A stretch of 18,504 nt of DNA, taken from positions 1 to 18,504 of the forward strand of contig CAYRPO010000013.1 of assembly GCA_964426305.1 (NCBI GenBank), written 5' to 3'. A program made the position numbers and the translations under genes. The stretch is from CAYRPO01 sp964426305 (GTDB lineage: Bacteria > Patescibacteriota > Saccharimonadia > Saccharimonadales > CAIOMD01). The notes under the pieces are model-generated. The model was given only the letters and a program-made list of their open reading frames with translations. It did no database searches and was not told the DNA's origin. Of the stretch, positions 1 through 6,966 are shown piece by piece; the first letter of the stretch is position 1, and each line of letters begins with the position of its first letter.

Positions 1-19
1 ACAGTGGTCAATGTTTGTT

Positions 20-48
20 ATTATACTACTAATCTAGCTTTTTGTCAA
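20..48 (-). promoter_or_regulatory. Perfect-consensus sigma-70 promoter reading off the left edge
   Basis: On the minus strand TTGACA (43-48) is followed by a 17-nt spacer and TATAAT (20-25), a full match to both hexamers. Transcription would start near position 13 and run leftward out of the window, so the target gene is not visible. A short GC-rich inverted repeat (60-84) lies between the crtI stop and this promoter and may separate the two transcription units. Confidence 0.8.
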
Positions 49-96
49 GCGTCTCGTACGGCAAGGCTTGCCCCTTCTTGGGGGTATACATACAGA

Positions 97-1563
97 CTAT
101 ATTTTTTCTTGCACGAGTCGTGCGACAACTTTGCCAGAAAGTACCACAATCGGCACACCGGTGCCGGGGTTAGTGTATTGACCGACATAGAACAGATTTT
201 TGACCTTTCTACTCTGCATACGAGGCCGAAACATGGCACTTTGGCTGAGCGTATGCGCCAGACCAAACGAGTTGCCCTTGTAGGCATTAAAGGAGTCCAT
301 AAAGTACCGCGAGTCACGCACTTCGCGCACGACCACGTCGTTGGCAAACGTGGTGCCGGTACGCCCTTCAATGCGCGCAATCATGCCACTCACAAGTTCG
401 TCGCGCTGAGCTGCCGTAGGGATTACATCGTTTGCCATGGGAGCCAATAAAAACAGACTTTCGTGATCTTTTGGCGCAACACTTGGATCTGTTTTACTGG
501 GTACACTTGCGTAAAACAGCGGCCGTGGCGACCAACGTTTTTTTGTAAATACATCGCTAAAATGCCCATGCCAGTCCGTATCAAAAAACAATGTATGATG
601 CCGAAGGCCTTCGATTTTTTTACGAACGCCCAAATATACCATGACACCGCTTGGCGACATGGTTTTGTGTTGCCAGTATTTCTCGCTGTAGCTTTGGTAA
701 TTGTGAGACAAAAGTTCGGTCTCGACATGATGATAGTCAGCGTTAGCAACGACCGCATCGGCCTCAATCCGATCATCGCCGATCCAAACGGCTGTTGTAC
801 GCTTTCGTGACGTTTCGATGTGTGTCACTTCGGCGTTATACCGAATCTTGACGCCGCGCGACATACACACTTGCTCAAAAGCATGTGCGACCGCACCAAA
901 GCCACCCATGGGGTACTGAATCCCCAAGCCAAAATCCACATGGCTCAGCAGCGTATACAAGCTGGGGATACTCTGCGGGCTACCACCCATGAACACCACC
1001 ATGAACTCCAGGATTTTTTGCAGGTCTTCATTGGCAACGGTTGCCTTGACGCGACTATGATATGAACGTACCAGCTTAGGGCTAGCTAGCACTTTGAGGG
1101 CCGCCGGCTGAAAGATATCGAGCATGTCAGTATAATCCTTTTCAAGTAGTCTTCGTCGGACATGATCGTATTCTTTTTTGGTGTTGCGCAGATAAGCCTC
1201 GACTTTTTTGGAGGAACCGGGCTCGAGATCTTCAAATAATTTAAGGCCACCGTGCGCTAAACTGCGAACGTCATGATGACTGCTGGTCATATAGACACGA
1301 TATGAAGGATTGAGTTTTTTTGTTTCGTAATAATCAGTGGTGCGATGGCCAAAATCTGCAAAGAAATCATCAAACACGTCGGGCATCATGTACCAGCTTG
1401 GACCCATATCAAACGTGAAGCCCTTTTTCTTGAGCACCATTGCCCTGCCGCCTGGCTGATCGTTTTTCTCGAGCACTGTTACGTCGTACCCTGCCTGCGC
1501 CAAATATGCTGCCGCGCTAAGGCCACCAAACCCAGCACCAATAATCACGATCTTCTTGCTCAT
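97..1563 (-). CDS. crtI: CrtI-family phytoene desaturase / carotenoid oxidoreductase
   Basis: A 488-residue FAD-dependent amine-oxidase-fold enzyme that would desaturate phytoene-type carotenes at the membrane. The N-terminus carries the dinucleotide-binding motif IVIIGAGFGGLSAA followed by VLEKNDQPGGRA. The C-terminus has the CrtI signature YVGQYTNPGTGVPIVVLSGK. The length is normal for the family (about 490-510). I place the start at ATG 1563 because it overlaps the upstream Nudix stop as ATGA, implying translational coupling; a GTG at 1572 in the same frame would add three residues. No phytoene synthase or lycopene cyclase gene is in the window, so the pathway is incomplete here. The exact reaction (phytoene desaturase versus a related carotene saturase or oxygenase) cannot be decided from sequence alone. 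Confidence 0.85.
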   Translation of the reverse strand: MSKKIVIIGAGFGGLSAAAYLAQAGYDVTVLEKNDQPGGRAMVLKKKGFTFDMGPSWYMMPDVFDDFFADFGHRTTDYYETKKLNPSYRVYMTSSHHDVRSLAHGGLKLFEDLEPGSSKKVEAYLRNTKKEYDHVRRRLLEKDYTDMLDIFQPAALKVLASPKLVRSYHSRVKATVANEDLQKILEFMVVFMGGSPQSIPSLYTLLSHVDFGLGIQYPMGGFGAVAHAFEQVCMSRGVKIRYNAEVTHIETSRKRTTAVWIGDDRIEADAVVANADYHHVETELLSHNYQSYSEKYWQHKTMSPSGVMVYLGVRKKIEGLRHHTLFFDTDWHGHFSDVFTKKRWSPRPLFYASVPSKTDPSVAPKDHESLFLLAPMANDVIPTAAQRDELVSGMIARIEGRTGTTFANDVVVREVRDSRYFMDSFNAYKGNSFGLAHTLSQSAMFRPRMQSRKVKNLFYVGQYTNPGTGVPIVVLSGKVVARLVQEKI

Positions 1564-2018
1564 GGCTGCCACTCGCTTATGAGCAGTTTTGGCGGCTGAT
1601 CAAAATGGCGCTGCACAAGCTGTTGCCAGTCGTCGGCAATTTCGTATGGTTTTAGGGCGATCGTCGCCGGATCTACGAACGCCGCAGCGGTCAGCTCAAA
1701 CGAGTGCGTTGCCTTGGAAAAATCGGCATGCATGAAGTCTGCGCCATTCGTTACGTGAAAGATGAGTGCCGGCAAACCGTATCGCTCGCCGCTACCGCCA
1801 AAGTTGGAAAGCTGTTGCACATACAAAAGCCGACCAATCACTGGCCTTACGCCTAGCTCCTCGACGATTTCCCGCTCGAGCGCTTCGAGCAGGCTCTCGC
1901 CCTGCTCGACCCCGCCACCCGGCAAACAAAAGAAGTCGCGACCCTCAACGGCATTTTTCACCGCCAACAGCCGTCCATCGTGTTCAATAATTGCTCGAAC
2001 GCAAAGCTTTGTAGCCAC
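1560..2018 (-). CDS. Nudix hydrolase
   Basis: A small Nudix-fold pyrophosphohydrolase acting on a nucleoside diphosphate linked to another moiety; the substrate is not predictable. The Nudix box is complete and canonical: GGVEQGESLLEALE, then REIVEELGV, fitting GX5EX7REUXEEXGU, so Mg-dependent catalysis should be intact. I choose the GTG at 2018 because AGGAG (2026-2030) lies 7 nt upstream; an in-frame ATG at 2036 would add six residues but lacks a ribosome binding site. A TACAAT box (2058-2063) upstream is a plausible -10. The stop overlaps crtI by ATGA. Despite the carotenoid neighbour this does not look like isopentenyl-diphosphate isomerase, because the box is the hydrolase form. Confidence 0.85.
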   Translation of the reverse strand: MATKLCVRAIIEHDGRLLAVKNAVEGRDFFCLPGGGVEQGESLLEALEREIVEELGVRPVIGRLLYVQQLSNFGGSGERYGLPALIFHVTNGADFMHADFSKATHSFELTAAAFVDPATIALKPYEIADDWQQLVQRHFDQPPKLLISEWQP

Positions 2019-2108
2019 CGCACAGCTCCTCGTCATTACGTTTTTGATACTACTTGTATTGTACGAGGTCTTGCGAAAATTGCACCCATGAAACCTCGAT
2101 GAACATAG

Positions 2109-2738
2109 CTATGCGCCAAATAGTACGCGTCGAGCCTGCTCTAGGAACACATCAATACTGTGCGAGTCGTTGTGCAACGATATGGTTGCATGATCACGGA
2201 CGTACGCAACATTCATCTGAATCGCCGGGTCTATGTCTTTGCGCGGTTGCCACTGTACGGCCTCTTCCGCTAACAGTTCGGCCTGCGTAATTGGCAATTC
2301 ACCGGTTCGCAAGTGCTCAAGATAGCGCTGATACCGAAGATCGTCTGGCGCGTCGAGCCAGATCAGTCCACCTCTGTGCGCACGTATAAAGTCAACCTCT
2401 ACTCGTGCGCGCACACTGTACACGAGTAAGCCTTTCGCGTCGGGAACATTCTGCTTGTGCGCTTCGTATCGCTCCAAAGCCATACGTAGCGCAAAGTCAG
2501 CGCCGCGCACCGACCGCAACCAATTCGCCGTTTCGGTAGTGTTGGTTGTCGAGATTGGGTCCGGCTTGCCAGCATGCCGCTCTCGGGCGACATGACGAAC
2601 GATGTCACCAAGCGAAACACCGTAGTAACCGTATGCCATTAAAAAATCGGCCAGTGTATCTTTTCCGCTGCGCGGTAGACCACCAATTCCCAGTAGTTCG
2701 GGTAGCCTACTTGATGTAGTCGAGAAGTCTTCGGGCAT
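2109..2738 (-). CDS. P-loop nucleotide kinase, UPF0200/dephospho-CoA-kinase-like
   Basis: An AAA-type small kinase. The P-loop GGLPRSGKDT is near the N-terminus, followed by YGVSLGDIVRHVARERH (acceptor-site region), WLRSVRGADFALRMALE and LLVYSVRARVEVDFIR, then a hydrophobic strand ending in IWLDAPDDLRYQRY, equivalent to the segment before the lid. This order matches archaeal UPF0200 proteins and nucleoside monophosphate or dephospho-CoA kinases. ATG 2738 is taken as start; it overlaps the rpoD 3' end by about 30 nt, so the gene is probably coupled to rpoD at the tail of the dnaG-rpoD operon. The frame is open further upstream, but that extension lies inside rpoD and looks non-native. The substrate is unknown. 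Confidence 0.7.
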   Translation of the reverse strand: MPEDFSTTSSRLPELLGIGGLPRSGKDTLADFLMAYGYYGVSLGDIVRHVARERHAGKPDPISTTNTTETANWLRSVRGADFALRMALERYEAHKQNVPDAKGLLVYSVRARVEVDFIRAHRGGLIWLDAPDDLRYQRYLEHLRTGELPITQAELLAEEAVQWQPRKDIDPAIQMNVAYVRDHATISLHNDSHSIDVFLEQARRVLFGA

Positions 2739-3810
2739 CTTTGTGCTTACGTAATTTTGCGAGTGCTTTTGCTTCGATTTGTCGGATTCGCTCACGTGTC
2801 ACGGCAAACTCTTGCCCTACTTCTTCGAGCGTGTGGTTTTTGCCGTCTTCTAGCCCAAAACGTAGACGCACAATTTTTTGTTCACGCTCACTCAGGCTGC
2901 TCAGCAAGTCTTTGACTTGTTCCTTTAACAGCTGATTGGCTGCAGATTCTTCGGGGCTGATTGTGTCTTCGTCTTCCACAAAATCACCCAGCACCGAGTC
3001 TTCATCCTCGTCGCGGACACTCTGGTCAAGACTGTGGATGTCCTGCTTGATCTTCATTATGTGTTCAACCTTTTCGACTTCGATCTCCATCTCTTTGGCG
3101 ATCTCTTCGTTGGTTGGTTCACGGTTTAGTTCCTGTGTCAGTCGACGTTGGGTGCGCAACAATTTGTTGATCGTCTCAACCATATGCACTGGAATACGGA
3201 TCGTGCGAGCTTGGTCGGCGATTGCTCGAGTGATTGCCTGACGAATCCACCAGGTAGCATAGGTGCTAAATTTAAACCCCTTGTCTGGGTCAAACTTTTC
3301 AACAGCACGTAACAAACCGGTGTTGCCTTCCTGGATGAGATCCAGCAAATCAAGACCACGACCAACGTACCGCTTGGCAATCGAGACAACCAGGCGCATG
3401 TTTGCCTCGGCCATCTTGTCTTTGGCGTCTTTGTCGCCAGCCACCACGCGATGCGCCAGCTCAAGCTCTTCACTTGCCGTTAGCAGCGGAATCTTACCAA
3501 TCTCGCGCAGATACAAACGTACTGAGTCGTCAGATACGTCATCCAAGAAAGCACTTGTATCGATTGGCGCATCATCTTCTTCGTCCTCGGCCCATTCGTC
3601 TGTAAAATCAACCGGGGTTGGCTCTTCCGGCACAACCAGCTCAACGCCAGCCTCGATGAGGTCTGCATACAACCCATCAAGCGCATCAAGGTTTTCTGGC
3701 GCATCTGGTATCAGCGCGAATACATCGCGCTGTTCGAGCTTGCCGTCTTTTTTGCCCTTTTCGAGCAACTGCTGGCGCGCAGCTTGCAAATCTTTCGGTT
3801 CGTCTGCCAA
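2707..3810 (-). CDS. rpoD: Primary RNA polymerase sigma factor RpoD (sigma-70)
   Basis: The housekeeping sigma factor, 367 residues. A short region 1.1 (about 1-75) precedes an acidic linker (EWAEDEEDD). Region 1.2 begins at SVRLYLREIGKIPLL (about 96-110). Region 2 holds NMRLVVSIAKRYVGRGLD and the -10-recognising and melting segment FKFSTYATWWIRQAI (about 179-193). Region 3 follows, and region 4 (about 306-367) has the helix-turn-helix TLEEVGQEFAVTRERIRQIE that reads the -35. The start is TTG at 3810, chosen because AGGAG sits 7 nt upstream and overlaps the dnaG stop. Only 9 nt separate dnaG from rpoD, the classic macromolecular-synthesis operon minus rpsU. The promoters found in this window (TTGACA/TATAAT-like) fit this factor. 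Confidence 0.97.
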   Translation of the reverse strand: MADEPKDLQAARQQLLEKGKKDGKLEQRDVFALIPDAPENLDALDGLYADLIEAGVELVVPEEPTPVDFTDEWAEDEEDDAPIDTSAFLDDVSDDSVRLYLREIGKIPLLTASEELELAHRVVAGDKDAKDKMAEANMRLVVSIAKRYVGRGLDLLDLIQEGNTGLLRAVEKFDPDKGFKFSTYATWWIRQAITRAIADQARTIRIPVHMVETINKLLRTQRRLTQELNREPTNEEIAKEMEIEVEKVEHIMKIKQDIHSLDQSVRDEDEDSVLGDFVEDEDTISPEESAANQLLKEQVKDLLSSLSEREQKIVRLRFGLEDGKNHTLEEVGQEFAVTRERIRQIEAKALAKLRKHKDARRLLDYIK

Positions 3811-3819
3811 GGGATTCTC

Positions 3820-5556
3820 CTAGTCCTTTTTTAGTAATGAGTTAAATTGTTCCAGTAATTCAGCGACTTTTGCGTCATCACCCGCATCTTCGGCGGCTCG
3901 AATCGCGGCACTGAGCTCTGTCTTTTGCTGTTTTTGATATTTTGTCGTTAATCTATGAACCAAATCACGTAGCTCCCTCAGCCGCTCGTTCGAGTCAAAA
4001 CTGTTATAGAGCTCTTCTGCTTTGAATAGTAGTATTTTGACATAGTCCTCCACATCTTTCAAATCTTCCGGAATTTCATCGTTCAAAGTCACCTGTGGAT
4101 TGGCTACAACATACTCGTACACCCGCTGTCGTTCAGGCGTCGAGAAGACCAAGCGCTGACCATTGGTCTCTAAGATTCTGCGAGTGATCGAATACGATAC
4201 CAGCAAGCATAGTAGTTGGTCCTGGTATACGTCTTGGGTGGGTGATTGAGACTCGACTGCTGGGCTTTTTTGGCGCTTTCGTGGCTCTGTATCGCCTTTT
4301 TGCAAGCCCGCGAGTTTACTGCGCATTGCCGGCTCACTAACCTCGGTTAGCCCGGCAAGTAGTAGCAGATAGTGATCACGTTCGACGCTATCGGTAAGTC
4401 GCGCAACAGTCGCCAGTAGTGTGTCAGAAAATTGTCGCTTGCCGTTCGCCGACTGCAGGTCAAAGATATGTTTATATCGTTCGATCAGCCAGTCGACAGC
4501 ATACATCGGCTCGGCGATGGCTTTTTCCCATGCAGCTGGATCTTTTTTGATAAGTTCGTCGGGATCCTTACCCTCTGGTATAGTCACAATCGACAATTGC
4601 ACGCCAACCCCTTGAGCAACGGCAATTGCTCGCTCTGCAGCGGCGATTCCTGCACGGTCTTGATCAAAGCTGAGCCGTATATCACTGGCAAAACGCCCAA
4701 GCGCTTTCAGGTGATGCGGTGTCAGTGCCGTACCAGCCGTCGCAACCACATTGGCATACCCCGCCTGATGGCTACTGACAACGTCTAGGTTACCCTCGAC
4801 GACTACCACAAAGCCAGCACGACGTATAGCGTCTTTTGCCAAATGTAATCCAAATACATGCCTACCCTTGTCATACAACATCGTCTGCGGAGTATTGATG
4901 TACTTCGGTGAATTTGGATCATCGGCAAGCAGGCGCGCTGTAAAGCCTACGACCGCCCCCTGGGCGTCCATGAGCGGTATCATGACTCTACCCCGAAACA
5001 TATCACCGCCATATCGCGATGTCAGACCAGCAAATTGCATAGTTTTTACGTCGTAGCCTCGTTTTTTTAAAAATTCCACCAGGGCCTTACCGGTGTTGGG
5101 CGAATACCCTATGCGAAAGTTTGTCAGTGTCGATTTGTTAAATTTTCGTTTGCCCACTACATAGTCCAAGGCGTCAGCGTTCTTAAGCAATGTCTGCTGA
5201 TAGTACTTGGCAGCTAGTTCTAGTGCTGCAGCTGCAGCGTCCTTGTTGCGGCGAGCCGTGCCGTCACCCTTCTGATACAGACTGAGGTCGATGTTTGCTT
5301 TTCGAGCTAGAATCTCCATGGCGCCACGAAAATCAACACCTTCCATCTCCATAACAAAACTAAACATGTTGCCACCACGACCACTACTAAAGTCGTGCCA
5401 AATCTGTTTTTCGGGGCTCACCATAAAGCTTGGGCTGCGCTCTGGATTGAATGGCGACAAGCCCTTAAAATTGCGCCCCGAACGGCGCAACTCGACATAG
5501 TCGGCCACAACATCTTCGATCGACAATCGACTCTTGATATCCTCTACTGCATCCAT
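3820..5556 (-). CDS. dnaG: DNA primase DnaG with degenerate zinc-binding domain
   Basis: The bacterial replicative primase, 578 residues, making RNA primers at the fork. The N-terminal CHC2-type domain is recognisable (GLSPFNPERSPSF, VSPEKQIWHDFSSGRGG), but the canonical ligands CPFH and CxxC are replaced by S34, N37, D55 and S58, so no zinc site remains. The catalytic core is intact: PKYINTPQTMLYDKG, the TOPRIM glutamate in VVVEGNLDVV (E254) and the D298/D300 pair in SFDQDRAG. The C-terminal about 150 residues are the less conserved helicase-binding part. The ATG at 5556 lies 8 nt from a TACAAT -10 box and has no Shine-Dalgarno sequence, so the mRNA is probably leaderless. It is first in an operon with rpoD. 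Confidence 0.95.
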   Translation of the reverse strand: MDAVEDIKSRLSIEDVVADYVELRRSGRNFKGLSPFNPERSPSFMVSPEKQIWHDFSSGRGGNMFSFVMEMEGVDFRGAMEILARKANIDLSLYQKGDGTARRNKDAAAAALELAAKYYQQTLLKNADALDYVVGKRKFNKSTLTNFRIGYSPNTGKALVEFLKKRGYDVKTMQFAGLTSRYGGDMFRGRVMIPLMDAQGAVVGFTARLLADDPNSPKYINTPQTMLYDKGRHVFGLHLAKDAIRRAGFVVVVEGNLDVVSSHQAGYANVVATAGTALTPHHLKALGRFASDIRLSFDQDRAGIAAAERAIAVAQGVGVQLSIVTIPEGKDPDELIKKDPAAWEKAIAEPMYAVDWLIERYKHIFDLQSANGKRQFSDTLLATVARLTDSVERDHYLLLLAGLTEVSEPAMRSKLAGLQKGDTEPRKRQKSPAVESQSPTQDVYQDQLLCLLVSYSITRRILETNGQRLVFSTPERQRVYEYVVANPQVTLNDEIPEDLKDVEDYVKILLFKAEELYNSFDSNERLRELRDLVHRLTTKYQKQQKTELSAAIRAAEDAGDDAKVAELLEQFNSLLKKD

Positions 5557-5564
5557 CTGATGTA

Positions 5565-5593
5565 ATTGTACACGCCTCTAGGGGTGATACAAT
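5565..5593. promoter_or_regulatory. Mirrored divergent promoter of dnaG and the 5723 gene
   Basis: The segment is an inverted repeat bounded by ATTGTA (5565-5570) and TACAAT (5588-5593). Leftward it offers -35 TTGTAT (5587-5592), 16-nt spacer and -10 TACAAT (5565-5570), placing the start 1-3 nt before the dnaG ATG. Rightward it offers -35 TTGTAC (5566-5571), 16-nt spacer and -10 TACAAT (5588-5593) preceded by TG. Each promoter's -35 is made of the other's -10, so the two polymerases should exclude each other. Confidence 0.6.
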
Positions 5594-5722
5594 ACCAGGC
5601 ACACTACAACTCCTCATATGGAGGCCACGCTAGAGCGTTATACGATACACATGGGGCTCGATCAGCAAACATGTCTAGATCTGGGCTCGAAAAATACGCG
5701 TAAAACAGGTATGCTAGGATTA

Positions 5723-6319
5723 ATGGACCAACAAAATCCGTATTCATTTTTCTTAGACAGCAAGCCACAAAAAAAAGTCAATCTCCCTAGCACAAAACAT
5801 CGCATCCTGATTGTTTTTGGCTTGGTTGCCGTACTATGCGCAGCAGGCGTGGTGCTCATGAATGTACTCAATGCGGGTAGCAAAAATAATGCTGAAAACT
5901 TTTACGTGCTGATCGCTGGCCAATCCGACCTGATTGACCTGGCCAAAATTGGCGCCCAAAAGGCTCGCGATCCACAACTACAGCAACTCGCCGCCAATAG
6001 TGAGGTATTGTATACGTCACAGAACCAAGCAACGATAGCACTGATGGACAAGCAAGGCATTAAGCTTGACAAGAAAAAGGTTGCGCTATATCGCAACGAT
6101 GGCTACAAAAAAGCACTTGATGACGCCGAAACAAGCGGCAAATTTGACGCCAGTTATGCCGCAATTTTGACGCAGCGCGTCGACGCATACCGCAATACTC
6201 TTCAGACGGCCTACGCTGGGCAAAAGAGTCAAAGTGCCAAAAAAGAATTAGCTAATCAATATGCCGCAGTCGGCTTACTAATTAAGCGGGAATCTGGCCA
6301 GGCTGCAGATAACCACTAG
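5723..6319 (+). CDS. Single-pass membrane protein, function unknown
   Basis: A 198-residue protein I cannot assign to a named family. A cytoplasmic start (MDQQNPYSFFLDSKPQKK) resembles the 'NPY-F' N-termini I associate with Saccharibacteria membrane proteins. It is followed by one transmembrane helix (ILIVFGLVAVLCAAGVVLM, about 29-48) and a mostly helical, Lys/Ala/Gln-rich extracytoplasmic domain. The frame is open back to ATG 5618, but those 35 residues look non-native. At 5723 a TATGCT box (5710-5715) lies 7 nt upstream of ATG, which supports a second, leaderless promoter; the AGGA in that gap is too close to serve as a ribosome binding site. It is divergent from dnaG. Confidence 0.7.
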   Translation: MDQQNPYSFFLDSKPQKKVNLPSTKHRILIVFGLVAVLCAAGVVLMNVLNAGSKNNAENFYVLIAGQSDLIDLAKIGAQKARDPQLQQLAANSEVLYTSQNQATIALMDKQGIKLDKKKVALYRNDGYKKALDDAETSGKFDASYAAILTQRVDAYRNTLQTAYAGQKSQSAKKELANQYAAVGLLIKRESGQAADNH

Positions 6320-6378
6320 CGAACAAGCGAACACCATAATGCACAGCAGTCCCCAACGGTCGCGTGCATGATATACGT

Positions 6379-6732
6379 CTATGTGTTTGATGGGACTATG
6401 CCGGTCACAAGATTGTAGCTGAGGCGAATAAGATCTTTTACTTCTTCGTCAGGAATCTGACCAGTCAATATAAGGGTATTCCAATGTTTCTTGTTCAGAT
6501 GATATCCCGGCAGTACCGTCTCGTACTTTTCGCGCAACAAAATAGCCAACTGCGGATCGCATTTTAAGCTCAGTCGTAGTGGGACGCTGCCTTCGGCAAT
6601 GAGTGCATACATTTTTGCATCGCTCGAACCCTGGGCGCCAACTTTGTACACAGCAACATCTTTGCCAAATGGATAATCAAGCCAACTGTTTGGCATGCTA
6701 AGTATATAGGTTTCGATGTCGGCGTGTGTCAT
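6379..6732 (-). CDS. MmcQ/YjbR family protein
   Basis: A 117-residue protein of the MmcQ/YjbR fold (PF04237-type), whose members have a CyaY-like DNA-binding-like fold but mostly unknown roles. Typical segments are visible: WLDYPFGKDVAVYKV near the N-terminus, LRLSLKCDPQLAILLREKY in the middle, and the signature GYHLNKKHWNTLIL followed by IPDEEVKDLIRLSYNLV. The start ATG 6732 is fixed by length and by a TATACT -10 box (6739-6744) exactly 6 nt upstream, with no ribosome binding site, implying a leaderless transcript. The same frame is open to 6891, but that stretch overlaps a separate small gene and its terminator. It converges with the 5723-6319 gene. Confidence 0.85.
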   Translation of the reverse strand: MTHADIETYILSMPNSWLDYPFGKDVAVYKVGAQGSSDAKMYALIAEGSVPLRLSLKCDPQLAILLREKYETVLPGYHLNKKHWNTLILTGQIPDEEVKDLIRLSYNLVTGIVPSNT

Positions 6733-6763
6733 ATAAAAAGTATACCTAAAGCGAGTGTGAAGA

Positions 6764-6803
6764 GTATGGTTCATGCCGACAATGACGTCGGCATGAACCA
6801 TAC
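6764..6803 (-). terminator. 17-bp perfect hairpin terminator of the small Arg-rich gene
   Basis: Arms 6764-6780 and 6787-6803 are perfectly complementary over 17 bp with a 6-nt loop. On the minus strand the stem starts 3 nt after the small gene's TAG and is followed by TCTTC, a weak U-tract. It also insulates the next gene's TATACT promoter. Confidence 0.6.
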
Positions 6804-6806
6804 CAA

Positions 6807-6908
6807 CTACCACCTGCGAGGGTAGACGCGCCTCTTCTTGCGACTCCTGCGGATCCGACGAGGCGTGCCCCTCTGCCGGTCGACACTGCAATAGCTAAAG
6901 AGAGCCAC
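6807..6908 (-). CDS. 33-residue arginine-rich small protein, unrecognised
   Basis: A very short gene with complete signals. GTG 6908 is preceded by AGGAAGGAG (6913-6921; spacing 4 nt from the second AGGAG, 9 from the first AGGA). The frame encodes MALFSYCSVDRQRG followed by a basic tail (TPRRIRRSRKKRRVYPRRW) and ends in TAG 6807. Thirteen of 33 residues are Arg and two are Lys. A TTGACA promoter lies upstream and a 17-bp hairpin directly downstream. The extreme basicity suggests RNA or ribosome binding, comparable in style to bTHX, bS22 or bL34, but I do not recognise it as any of these. It could alternatively be a structured RNA that happens to be open in this frame, though the ribosome binding site and stop-terminator spacing favour coding. 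Confidence 0.6.
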   Translation of the reverse strand: MALFSYCSVDRQRGTPRRIRRSRKKRRVYPRRW

Positions 6909-6935
6909 GGAGCTCCTTCCTGTAGGTAGGATACG

Positions 6936-6966
6936 TATATAATCGCAGATTATGTTGTTTTGTCAA
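6936..6966 (-). promoter_or_regulatory. Promoter of the small Arg-rich gene
   Basis: On the minus strand a perfect -35 TTGACA (6961-6966) overlaps the TGA stop of the dehydrogenase gene. The best -10 candidates are TTATAT or TATATA (6936-6942), at 18-19 nt spacing. The predicted start near 6930 gives a leader of about 20 nt carrying the ribosome binding site. Confidence 0.55.

Noticed and set aside
1560..2018. Isopentenyl-diphosphate isomerase (idi) as partner of crtI
   Set aside because: The Nudix box is the canonical hydrolase REVxEExGV form and the Idi-specific active-site Cys/Glu context is not seen.
5618..5722. Longer start for the 5723 membrane protein
   Set aside because: The extra 35 residues have no ribosome binding site and do not look native; the shorter form begins with a familiar NPY-type head and has a -10 box at leaderless spacing.
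6320..6378. Terminator between convergent genes
   Set aside because: Only a 6-bp ATGCAC/GTGCAT pair with a long loop is seen, too weak to call.
6733..6891. N-terminal extension of the YjbR-like protein
   Set aside because: The extension runs through a perfect 17-bp terminator and the small Arg-rich gene, and the family normally starts at the downstream ATG.
6938..6943. Rightward TATAAT
   Set aside because: It lies in an AT-rich palindrome, has no -35 at proper distance and would only transcribe antisense into the dehydrogenase gene; the leftward TTGACA is a better explanation.
6745..6962. SRP RNA or 6S RNA between the YjbR-like and dehydrogenase genes
   Set aside because: The conserved SRP GGAAGG/AGCA loop and the 6S bubble architecture are absent, whereas a ribosome binding site and open frame fit a small gene better.
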